From positions 92,379 through 156,378 of the forward strand of contig JAFGLW010000016.1 of NCBI GenBank assembly GCA_016927905.1: DNA of 64,000 bases, read 5' to 3'. The position numbers and the translations under genes were made by a program. Position 1 is the stretch's first letter. Each line of letters begins with the position of its first letter. A model generated the notes under the pieces. That model was not told the origin of the DNA, made no database searches, and saw only the letters and a program-made list of their open reading frames with translations. The stretch comes from a candidate division CSSED10-310 bacterium. Its GTDB lineage: Bacteria > CSSED10-310 > JAFGJC01. Shown one piece after another: positions 49,617-58,186 of this stretch.

Positions 49617-52600
49617 ATGAAGAGACTGGCCGGATGGATTCTGATTGTCTTGATGCTGTTTCCGATTGCCGCATTTTCGGATGATTCCGAAATATGGGAT
49701 GCCATCAAATCCTCCAAAAAAGAATTCAAGGACGATCTTGCCGTTATTGCGTTCGACCGGATATGTTCCGAATACCAAGATGACGGGTCGGCAGTTACCC
49801 GGGAGGAAATTCTGATTCATTTCCGGAAGGAATCCGCAGCAGGCGAGTACCGGACGATCAATTATGATTACAACCCGCGCACATCTCTCATCCGGTTCTT
49901 GGAAGTCAGGATCTACCGGTCGGACGGAAAAACCGTCGATCCGGTGCCTCTGGATACCGTCTTCATCGACAAGGCGCCGGCAGACCTGATCTTCTGGAAT
50001 TTCGACGTGACCGTGTGCCCGGTTCCCTATCTGCGGGAAAACGACGCTCTTTATTACAAGATCGAACGCAGAGGATTGAATCTGGCTTATTTGAATAAGG
50101 AGGAGGAAGCGGCCTGGGACCGGAATTTCATCCCGCCCCAGCCAGGGTATTTCATGGATACGGTTTATTTCCAGAGCGAGCTTCCCATCATCGAAAAATC
50201 CTACCGCATCTCCGGCCCCCGATCCAAACCGCTTCAATTCGCTATGGCCAACGGCACCATGGATGTCAGCCTGAAACTGGATGGCGACAAACTCGTATAT
50301 TTCTTCCAGGTTAAAAATCAGGAAGGTTATCATCGGGAACCGTTCGATGTGGGATTCAACGATCAGGCTTTGAAGCTGGCCATGGCCAGTCATCCCAGCT
50401 GGGAGATTAAATCTCAGTGGTCCTATCATCACAACGAACCCCAGTTCGTCATCAGCGAAGAGATGCAGCGGAAAGTGGATGAAATCACGGCTCCGGCCGA
50501 AGATGACGACGATAAGATGTTCCGCCTGCTGCACTGGGTTGCCGAGGAAATCCGGTATCTGGGACTGGATATGGGCGAAGGCGAGGGGCACAAGGTTCAT
50601 CGGACGGACGAGATATTCAAGGACCGGGTGGGTGTCTGCAAGGACAAGGCCGCGGTTCTGGTCAGCATGCTCCGGGCCGCCGGATTCGACGCATATTTCG
50701 TTATGACCCTGGCCATGGAACAGACTCTGGATATTCCCGCGGATGACCGGTTCAACCACGGCGTTGTAGCGGTGCGCAAACCGGACGAAAAATGGGTGTT
50801 CCTGGACCCCACCTGGGCGCCTCAGAACCGGCCGCTGTTCAATTATCTGGAACAGGAACAACCGGTTCTTATTGCCGCTCCGGAAGGGTGTGTATTGATG
50901 CATGTTCCCTATTCACCGCCGGAGCAGAGTCCATTTGTCGTCGACGCCAAGTCATCGTTGAATCTGGATGGTTCGGCATCCGTCTTCATGCGGATTCAGT
51001 GCGATGGATACCCCGACGGCCGTCTACGCTCATCACTCGATTATTTTTCCCGCGATATGCGGTCCCGGATATTCTGGGACATTATCGAAGACCTGAGTCC
51101 CAGAGCTGTCCTGACAGATTATTCGTTTACGGCTCCCCAGGATTTCCACACCCCCATGCAGATCGAAATCGCAGCGGACATCCCCGATGCCGCCCTGAAA
51201 ATCGGGGACGATCTCCTGTTCACACCCCTGCTTACCCGCCATATTTTCAGCGAACGCTATCAGAGTGATTACCTGCATCTTCCAACGGGAATCAAGGAGA
51301 GAAAACATGCGGTGGAACTGGCCTGCACCCGTCTGATAAAATTCCACGAAAAACTTCAAATCCCCGATGGATACCATATCGAAACGCTGCCGGATCCCGT
51401 TAAAATGGAGGGACCCACTCTGGATCTCGATTTCAATGCCTCCGCCGATTCCAGAACCGGTTATTCCTTCGATCAGACCATCCGGATCAAGCGCCGGGTC
51501 ACACCACCGGAGGATTACCCGATCCTGGCTGAAAGCATTAAAAAACTGGGAGAAATCCGGGATGTCCGGATAACCGCCCGGAAGACCGGTAATCGAACGA
51601 AAAACCCCCGATCACAAGCTCCCCGGGTCCGGGATCTGGGCGGGGCCCGTTCCCTTCCGTCTTACGGCGCAGAGGTTGAATCCGAAGCGTTTTCACTGAC
51701 GCTTGAACCGGATGGGAAAATCATCGAGTCATTTTATACCGAAGCCAGGGTTTACAATGAAAACGGTCGGGACAATTTCGCCGATCACCGGTTTATTGTA
51801 AACGATGAAACCCAGAATCTGGAAGTTCTGGAATGTACCACGACGACTCCCGGCGGAACCGTTCACACCGCTCCCGGGACCGCTGTCAACATGACCATCG
51901 ACGACGAAGCGCTTCATGCACCGGATTACCGGAATATCCGCAACGGATCGGTATCGCTGGTGGGAATCGAAACCGGATCCGTTCTGAAAACACGCGTCCG
52001 CCGGACCACAAAACCCGGCATCGAAAATCCAGTTGAACGTCGGGTGACGGTTGGGCGGAGTGTCCCGGTTGCCCGCCAAACGATCACCGTGGAACTGCCC
52101 GAATCCCATACCCTGTCCTACCGGTTATGCGGACTGGATACCACTCCCCATGTCATGACCGAATCGGGTGTGACACGATATGTCTGGACCTTCACAGATC
52201 TCCAACCGGTTGTGCCGGAATATGACACTGGATCCTACATCCGGAATCTCCCGGTGCTGATTTTCTCAACCGCTGCCGCTGGAAACTGGGAAAACAGGAT
52301 CGATCCCCTCCGGACGGATTTCTTTTCATTCGAGCCCGTTCCCGAATCCATCCGGAACCGGTGCGACATGATTCTGAAAGATGTTCACGGTCCGGCATTC
52401 CGGATTTCGGCATTGCGGGATTTCGTAGCGAACAATATCATCGGAGTTGATATCGAACCGAGACGGTTCCATTTCCGGACCCGCCCGGTCGAACGGATCC
52501 TGGAATCGGGATACGGCTATCCGATGGATCGCATGAAACTGCTGGCGGCATTGGTGCAAGCCGCCAGTGGAAGTTTCGAGTTATGTTTTTCCGGGCCGGA

Positions 52601-53444
52601 GCAATCAGGATCCGGGGACATCCCCTGCCTGACCGCCCTTACCGACCTGTTCGCCCGGATACGGATCGGGACTGAAACCGCCTATGTTTCCCTGGATGAA
52701 TCCGTCTTTTCGATCCGGGACAAATGGGATCACCTTGTCCTGGCAGTCGGGCCGGAAGGTTTTTCCTGGATCGATATGTCTCCGTGGAGAACCGCATCCA
52801 ATACCAGCCGGATGGATCTGAACCTGACCGTTACCGACGACCTGGAAGTTTCCGGATCGATCGAAGTGCGGTACGCGGGGTGCTTGAATCCATACGATTC
52901 GATCCGGATAAATACGGATAAATGGATCGACGGCCTTCTGGAAGAATTGCTGGAAAAACCGGAGATAATCCGGACCAGCATTCTGTCCCTGGCCGAACCG
53001 CCAGACGGCACCACCCATGCCATCTGCGAATTCACCGGCAAACTGGTTCATGATGAAATCGAGGAAAATCTGATCCGGATCAACTGGATAAACTGCCCCG
53101 GGGGAATCCAGGATTTCGACCTGCATCTTCCCATGACCGAAAAACGATTCAATCCGGTCCGCATAGATTATCCCTGCAGCGAATCCGTTCGAATATCCAT
53201 CACCTGTCCGGAAAAATGGAAACCGGTTGTCATGCCTGCGACAACCGGCATCCGGACAAATACCGTTCACTTCACCCGATCGGTGAAACAACTGGAACAG
53301 ACAATCACCCTGAACAAGGAATTGACATTCAGCGCCAACACAATATCTTCCGGGGAATACATGCAACTGGTCCGGGCCTGGCAAGCCCATACACTGGATT
53401 CCGAGAACAGCACCATTTTCAAAATCCCGACGTCGGATGAATAA
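49617..53444 (+). CDS. Tandem DUF3857 / transglutaminase-like secreted protein
   Basis: Signal MKRLAGWILIVLMLFPIAAFSDD; first TG core VGVCKDKAAVLVSMLRAAGFDAYFVMT ... RFNHGVVAVRKPDEKWVFLDPTWA (Cys, His, Asp); second DUF3857-like half, then ERILESGYGYPMDRMKLLAALVQAASG without the catalytic Cys. Confidence 0.88.
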   Translation: MKRLAGWILIVLMLFPIAAFSDDSEIWDAIKSSKKEFKDDLAVIAFDRICSEYQDDGSAVTREEILIHFRKESAAGEYRTINYDYNPRTSLIRFLEVRIYRSDGKTVDPVPLDTVFIDKAPADLIFWNFDVTVCPVPYLRENDALYYKIERRGLNLAYLNKEEEAAWDRNFIPPQPGYFMDTVYFQSELPIIEKSYRISGPRSKPLQFAMANGTMDVSLKLDGDKLVYFFQVKNQEGYHREPFDVGFNDQALKLAMASHPSWEIKSQWSYHHNEPQFVISEEMQRKVDEITAPAEDDDDKMFRLLHWVAEEIRYLGLDMGEGEGHKVHRTDEIFKDRVGVCKDKAAVLVSMLRAAGFDAYFVMTLAMEQTLDIPADDRFNHGVVAVRKPDEKWVFLDPTWAPQNRPLFNYLEQEQPVLIAAPEGCVLMHVPYSPPEQSPFVVDAKSSLNLDGSASVFMRIQCDGYPDGRLRSSLDYFSRDMRSRIFWDIIEDLSPRAVLTDYSFTAPQDFHTPMQIEIAADIPDAALKIGDDLLFTPLLTRHIFSERYQSDYLHLPTGIKERKHAVELACTRLIKFHEKLQIPDGYHIETLPDPVKMEGPTLDLDFNASADSRTGYSFDQTIRIKRRVTPPEDYPILAESIKKLGEIRDVRITARKTGNRTKNPRSQAPRVRDLGGARSLPSYGAEVESEAFSLTLEPDGKIIESFYTEARVYNENGRDNFADHRFIVNDETQNLEVLECTTTTPGGTVHTAPGTAVNMTIDDEALHAPDYRNIRNGSVSLVGIETGSVLKTRVRRTTKPGIENPVERRVTVGRSVPVARQTITVELPESHTLSYRLCGLDTTPHVMTESGVTRYVWTFTDLQPVVPEYDTGSYIRNLPVLIFSTAAAGNWENRIDPLRTDFFSFEPVPESIRNRCDMILKDVHGPAFRISALRDFVANNIIGVDIEPRRFHFRTRPVERILESGYGYPMDRMKLLAALVQAASGSFELCFSGPEQSGSGDIPCLTALTDLFARIRIGTETAYVSLDESVFSIRDKWDHLVLAVGPEGFSWIDMSPWRTASNTSRMDLNLTVTDDLEVSGSIEVRYAGCLNPYDSIRINTDKWIDGLLEELLEKPEIIRTSILSLAEPPDGTTHAICEFTGKLVHDEIEENLIRINWINCPGGIQDFDLHLPMTEKRFNPVRIDYPCSESVRISITCPEKWKPVVMPATTGIRTNTVHFTRSVKQLEQTITLNKELTFSANTISSGEYMQLVRAWQAHTLDSENSTIFKIPTSDE

Positions 53445-53563
53445 CCTGCTCTGGCGTTCCAAGACGGCCTGATTCAACGTACAAGGCAGCGGCAGATCGC
53501 ATACCGGTCTGTTACCACCAATCGAACCATTGCATGCGATGTCTGCCGCTGCAGACTCGGTGT

Positions 53564-53905
53564 TTATTTTTCCGGATTGCCGTTCGTCGACAGGAACTCG
53601 ATGTCCCGGATCTGAATCTCCACATTTCCCCGCTTTTCACCCTCCTTGGTCTCCCAGGTATGATGCCGCAGCTGACCGCTGATTCCGACTCTCGCACCCT
53701 TATGTGTGAACTCGGAGCACAATTCCGCCAGGGGACCAAAAGCACAGCAGGTAAACCAATGGGTGATCGACTTGCGCTCCCCGTCGATCTTGCGGTATTC
53801 GTTGAACGCCAGGGGGAACGAAACCACGCTGGTGCCCGTTTCACTCGATTTCAGCTCGGGATCCGCTCCCAGTCTTCCAATGATTGTGACATTGTTGATC
53901 ATCAT
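53564..53905 (-). CDS. ssb: Single-stranded DNA-binding protein (short)
   Basis: MMINNVTIIGRLGADPELKSSETGTSVVSFPLAFNEYRKIDGERKSITHWFTCCAFGPLAELCSEFTHKGARVGISGQLRHHTWETKEGEKRGNVEIQIRDIEFL. Confidence 0.92.
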   Translation of the reverse strand: MMINNVTIIGRLGADPELKSSETGTSVVSFPLAFNEYRKIDGERKSITHWFTCCAFGPLAELCSEFTHKGARVGISGQLRHHTWETKEGEKRGNVEIQIRDIEFLSTNGNPEK

Positions 53906-53939
53906 ATGTCTCCTTTCATCATCACTTCTGGCCCGATTG

Positions 53940-54266
53940 TCATTTTGCGGGACGGATTCGATAACCTCCCTCATAGGGGGTGACCGTTACGTAAGGCCGC
54001 ATTCGAGCCAGTTTTTTGCGACCGATCCCGCGCACTTTCAGTAAATCCGTTACCGATCTGAAACCGCAGCGCCGCTCCCGTTCGTGAACAATCCGGACGG
54101 CATAGGCCGGACCGATCCCGGGAATGCTCTGCAGTTCCTGAACAGAGGCATGGTTCAAATCAATCCTGGGCTTCCCGCCGGCGGCGATCATCGTGAGCAC
54201 AGCCGCTGCAAGAATGGCCTTCATCATCAGTGAACATGATGAAATCCCAATCCTGAATTTCTGCAT
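53940..54266 (-). CDS. ComEA-type helix-hairpin-helix protein
   Basis: RIDLNHASVQELQSIPGIGPAYAVRIVHERERRCGFRSVTDLLKVRGIGRKKLARMRPYVTV. Confidence 0.9.
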   Translation of the reverse strand: MQKFRIGISSCSLMMKAILAAAVLTMIAAGGKPRIDLNHASVQELQSIPGIGPAYAVRIVHERERRCGFRSVTDLLKVRGIGRKKLARMRPYVTVTPYEGGYRIRPAK

Positions 54267-54912
54267 ACCCGAAACCTCCCGTCGTATGATTCCGGCTTAT
54301 GACAGGGCAAAGGGCATGCCATGAAAGAGGTAATTGGGTTATTTCATTGTTTTCATTGAATAATCTTTGCTTGGACAATCGGGTTGTCCTGCCGGGAGAT
54401 TCATGCTGCCGTCAACCGGAGTTGCCGGATCATCGATCGTCGAACTTAAGGGAAATAATTTAATGATAGTATGTTGAACGATAAATCGGAGCTTCGAAAT
54501 ACCGGTTGACTCGTCGCACCGCTCCAGCGGCACGGATTATTACAAATACATTCGAATACGCAGCCATACCTGCCCATTCCCCCGCATGGGTGTAGCTGTA
54601 AACATCTGTTGACGCCTCGGACGGGAATGAACCCAAGACATCACCTTGGAAAACCTTCGCATTACAAAGCGGAAAATCAGTATTCCGCTTGTTTGATCTG
54701 CAATGATTCGTCGATTTGAAATCTCCGGCAGATTACACATACCGTTTTTAAAATCGATCTACGCATTGGCACAGGATGTGCAGTTCCTGCGGAGCGAAAT
54801 CGCCGGACGAATTCAAATTTCCATCTGATCCAACCTCAACCCGGAATGGTTTCATTCGGGGATATTTGAATGGATGGCCCGCAGCGGGTTTTCCATGTGG
54901 AAGGAGTGTGTC

Positions 54913-55434
54913 ATGAATGGGTTGAATTTTCGCTGCTGCCGCTGGACGGTGTTTATAATTATCGGATGTGCAATCCACACAGGTTGTCTGGCTGTCGACT
55001 GGAGCATTCCGGTATTGTTTGAACAACCGGATCCGCCGGATTTTCCGAGATCCATGCTGAAATCCAAATCCAAAGGAACCGTGGTGATCCGTGCTGCTAT
55101 TGACTCTTCCGGCAGGGTAATCAACGCCGCCTTGATTCAGTCCAATGGTTTCGATGCACTGAACGCATTCATTGCCGAATGGGTGCTCAACTGGAAATAT
55201 CTGCCCAGGTTGGAATCGGATCGACCGGTACCGGGATTCACCGTCATCACGGTCCGGTTCGATCTTGAAACCAGGCAGTTTCAGGTTCCGGAACCAATCG
55301 ACGAAGCGTTTGTCATTCCGGACGGGCTCCTGAACATCCTCATGGATGAAGGCATTCCCAAACAGAACCGGCATGTTTTCGGGGATGTGCCCGGTGAATC
55401 GTCCAAATCAGAAATGCATCGGTTGCATGTATGA
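54913..55434 (+). CDS. TonB C-terminal-domain protein (possible lipoprotein)
   Basis: AAGGAG SD upstream of ATG 54913; hydrophobic N-terminus with IHTGC; PDPPDFPRSMLKSKSKGTVVIRAAIDSSGRVINAALIQSNGFDALNAFIAEWVLNWKYLP. Confidence 0.75.
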   Translation: MNGLNFRCCRWTVFIIIGCAIHTGCLAVDWSIPVLFEQPDPPDFPRSMLKSKSKGTVVIRAAIDSSGRVINAALIQSNGFDALNAFIAEWVLNWKYLPRLESDRPVPGFTVITVRFDLETRQFQVPEPIDEAFVIPDGLLNILMDEGIPKQNRHVFGDVPGESSKSEMHRLHV

Positions 55435-55506
55435 AGGTTTTGCCCTCCGGACCGCCTGTTCAGGTCGATTGCGTTGAGCTACAGGCTGAAGTTATAATGG
55501 CGCTCC

Positions 55507-56313
55507 ATGGATGTAGCGGTTGTTTTCGCAAACTGGTGGAATATTCCGGTTCTGTTCGGAATCGGTTTGTTTGCCGGTGTTTGCAACGTTCTGGCAGGTG
55601 GCGGCTCGCTGGTCACCATACCCGTCTTGATTTTCATGGGACTGGATGCCGGAACCGCCAACGGAACCAACCGGGTGGCCATCGCCATCCAGAACATATT
55701 TGCCGTTGCAGGATTCCGTCACAAAGGGTTCGGCAACTGGAAATTCACGTTTCTCCTGGTTTTCCCTGCCCTGCCCGGAACCATAATGGGCGCTGTTGTT
55801 GCCAGCACGATCACAGATGCCCTGTTCAGGAAAATTCTGTCACTGGTCATGATTCTCGTTCTGGTTCTGATTCTGGTAAAAAGCTCACAACACGAACGCA
55901 TGGAAACGATTACTGAGACTGATCTGACCTGGACCCAGAAACTCTGTGCCATGATCCTGTTTCTGGGAATCGGATTTTATTCCGGATTTATCCAGGCGGG
56001 TGTCGGATTCCTGGTCATGGCAGCACTCACTCTGACAACCGGATTGGACCTGATCCGGATCAATTCGCACAAGGTTGCGGTAATCGGAATCTGCACCTGG
56101 ATCGCGGTTCTGGTATTCATACTATACGGCAAAATAATATGGTCCGCGGCATTGATTCTGTCAGCCGGCAACGCCGCCGGAGGCTGGATGGGCAGTATGG
56201 CCAGCGTGGCCGGAGGCGAGACCTGGATCAAGCGGATTCTGGTTGTGGCCGTCACGGCCATGGCATTCAAACTGAGCGGGCTGCCGGAGTTCGTTTTCGA
56301 ATTGATCAGATAA
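55507..56313 (+). CDS. TauE/SafE-family (sulfite exporter-like) membrane permease
   Basis: LFAGVCNVLAGGGSLVTIPVLIFMGLDAGTANGTNRVAIAIQNIFAV; GIGFYSGFIQAGVGFLVMAAL; NAAGGWMGSMASVAGGETWIKRIL. Confidence 0.93.
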   Translation: MDVAVVFANWWNIPVLFGIGLFAGVCNVLAGGGSLVTIPVLIFMGLDAGTANGTNRVAIAIQNIFAVAGFRHKGFGNWKFTFLLVFPALPGTIMGAVVASTITDALFRKILSLVMILVLVLILVKSSQHERMETITETDLTWTQKLCAMILFLGIGFYSGFIQAGVGFLVMAALTLTTGLDLIRINSHKVAVIGICTWIAVLVFILYGKIIWSAALILSAGNAAGGWMGSMASVAGGETWIKRILVVAVTAMAFKLSGLPEFVFELIR

Positions 56314-56338
56314 AACGGCCGGATCTATACCGCCTTTT

Positions 56339-57415
56339 TCAGCCGGTAACGAACTCCAGCCCCTCACCGGTCCGGATTTCGCCGATCACCCAGATTTCCC
56401 GGTCGGTTTCATTCATGAGCCGCTGCAGCAGGTTCAACCGATCGGAAGCAACACAGATCAGCAATCCGCCCGAAGTTTCCGGAGTAAACAGCATCATCCT
56501 GAATTCCTCGGGCAAGTTTTCAGCAAACCTGACCCGGCACTCAAAGGCACTCCGATTGTGATTCGCCCCCGCTGGAAAAAGCCACATTCCGGCATAGTCC
56601 AGGGTGCCCGGAAGCAACGGCAGATTATCCGTTCGGATACGCAACCGGACCCGGCTGTGCGTGGCGATCTCCAAAGCGTGACCGATCAATCCAAACCCGG
56701 TGACATCCGTTGCACTGACGCAACCGGCATCGCGCATGCACCGGGCCGCCGACCGGTTTAGAGTAATCATGGATTCAACGGCGGATACCACATGTTCCGG
56801 CTCGGCAGCCTCTCCTTTCAATGCGGTAGTTATCAGCCCGGAACCGAGCGGTTTGGTCAGAACTAGCAAATCACCGGGACGCCCTCCTGATTTGTCCACC
56901 AGCCTGTCCGGGTGAGCCATCCCCATCACAGCCAGACCGTACTTGGGTTCGTCGTCATCGATTGTGTGCCCTCCAACAATTGCACCCCCTGCTTCCCGAA
57001 CCTTCAAAGCGCCCCCCCGCAGGATCTCCCGGATGACCGCATCATCCATGTCTTTCGGGAAACAGGCGATGTTCAGCGCCATGACCACTTCTCCACCCAT
57101 CGCATACACGTCGCTCATGGCATTCGCGGCGGCGATTGATCCATAGTCGAACGGATCGTCGACTATGGGAGTGAAAAAATCGGTCGTGAATATGATCGCG
57201 GTGTCGTCCGATAATCGATACACCGCTGCATCATCCGATTCGGACAGACCGGACCGGATTGCAGGGAAATCAGCCGGCAGAAAAAGCTCTCTCAAATGGC
57301 CCGTCACGCGAGCCAGGGCTTCAAAGCCTCTCTTGCCAGCTCACCCCGCGGCCTTGCTCATTTCCGTCAGTCTCCGGGGTATCTCCGGCGACGGATTGAA
57401 ACCGCAGCTTCCCAA
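56339..57415 (-). CDS. selD: Selenide, water dikinase; predicted selenoprotein (in-frame TGA = Sec at codon 25)
   Basis: DDAAVYRLSDDTAIIFTTDFFTPIVDDPFDYGSIAAANAMSDVYAMGG; VTDVTGFGLIGHALE-like SATDVTGFGLIGHALE. Reading upstream through TGA (57341-57343) gives MGSCGFNPSPEIPRRLTEMSKAAG-U-AGKRGFEALARVTGHLREL, matching the SelD active-site segment. TTG 57415 has GGAGG 8 nt upstream. The ORF track starts only at 57307. Confidence 0.9.
57341..57343 (-). other. Predicted selenocysteine codon (UGA) in selD
   Basis: TGA flanked by LTEMSKAAG and AGKRG; then GGC-UUUGAA-GCC, extendable as AG(A)GGC/GCCCU, as a candidate bacterial SECIS hairpin. Confidence 0.85.
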
Positions 57416-57437
57416 TCGAATGTCCTCCCGGAAAGGA

Positions 57438-58052
57438 TCAGATCCGCACCACCCGGCCTCCCGACACCAGCCGGGAAGCGATTTCAAACATGTTCGACAC
57501 GGATCCCACCTTCACTTGTTCTTTCAAACCATAATACTCCAGGCATGTACCGCATACCAACATATCAAGTCCCCCGGCCGCCAAAGACGCCAGATCCTCC
57601 AGAACCGGCGATCCAGCCACGGCCAGTTTGACTCCCGAATTATAAAAGATGATTGCAGCCGGTCGCGATTCCATGTTTCTCAGGGTATTGACGAATGCCT
57701 TCATGAGAATCTTCCCCAACGGCGCTGCACCGCTGCCCATCTCGTCCGAGGAAAAAACCACAACACAGTCCCGCTCCGGCAAAACGGGAATTGTTACCTT
57801 AGCGTCAATCCGGGGTTTCACGGATTCCGCACCGACCGGAACCGACCGGACAAGAAATACGGCGTAATCCCCGTCACCCGACATGACGGAGGTCTTCCAC
57901 CCGTTGCGCAAGGCCATCCTCGACACGTTTTCAGCCTGATTGAGATCGGAAACCAGAACCTTCAGCCGGTTCGTATCTTCCATGGCTTTTCGGGTCCGTA
58001 AAACCGGTTGGGGACAGGGCAGTCCCCGGACATCCAGTTCCTGCTCGTTCAT
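57438..58052 (-). CDS. yedF: YedF-type selenium-metabolism protein (TusA-like plus DsrE-like domains)
   Basis: ELDVRGLPCPQPVLRTRKAMED (TusA/SirA CPxP); VVVFSSDEMGSGAAPLGKILMKAFVNTLRNMESRPAAIIFYNSGVKLAVAGSPVLEDLASLAAGGLDMLVCGTCLEYYGL. Confidence 0.93.
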   Translation of the reverse strand: MNEQELDVRGLPCPQPVLRTRKAMEDTNRLKVLVSDLNQAENVSRMALRNGWKTSVMSGDGDYAVFLVRSVPVGAESVKPRIDAKVTIPVLPERDCVVVFSSDEMGSGAAPLGKILMKAFVNTLRNMESRPAAIIFYNSGVKLAVAGSPVLEDLASLAAGGLDMLVCGTCLEYYGLKEQVKVGSVSNMFEIASRLVSGGRVVRI

Positions 58053-58097
58053 GTCGACCTCATTTCAATTTGCGCATTCGGCACCACTTGCGTTATT

Positions 58098-58121
58098 ATA
58101 AGATTCTCTTATGATAAGAGA
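58098..58121. promoter_or_regulatory. Candidate LysR-type operator: ATAAGA-N3-TCTTAT-N1-ATAAGA
   Basis: Three alternating half-sites; TCTCTTAT-G-ATAAGAGA (58105-58121) is a perfect dyad containing T-N11-A (TCTTATGATAAGA), in the divergent yedF/lysR gap. Confidence 0.6.
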
Positions 58122-58186
58122 GCAAGTATTTCGGTTAAGATATAAATGCATGATTGGCAAAAGTCAATAGGGGGAACGGGGAATAC

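Noticed and set aside
49542-50903. 453-aa antisense ORF (minus strand) inside the DUF3857 gene
   Set aside because: Complete overlap with a well-supported CDS, no recognisable motifs; long antisense frames are expected from this codon bias.
52605-53477. 290-aa minus-strand ORF at the end of the DUF3857 gene
   Set aside because: Antisense to conserved sequence with no identifiable family features.
54660-54760. tRNA-Sec (selC) near the selenium locus
   Set aside because: An ATTTCAAAT string on the minus strand looked like a TCA anticodon loop, but no matching acceptor stem or GGTTCGA T-arm was present.
54748-55374. 208-aa minus-strand ORF opposite the TonB-like gene
   Set aside because: The plus-strand gene has an SD, signal-like N-terminus and TonB pattern; the antisense frame has none.
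57341-57343. Treating the in-frame TGA of selD as a pseudogene mutation
   Set aside because: It falls exactly at the known Cys/Sec position, both flanks are conserved SelD-like sequence, and a start with SD exists upstream.
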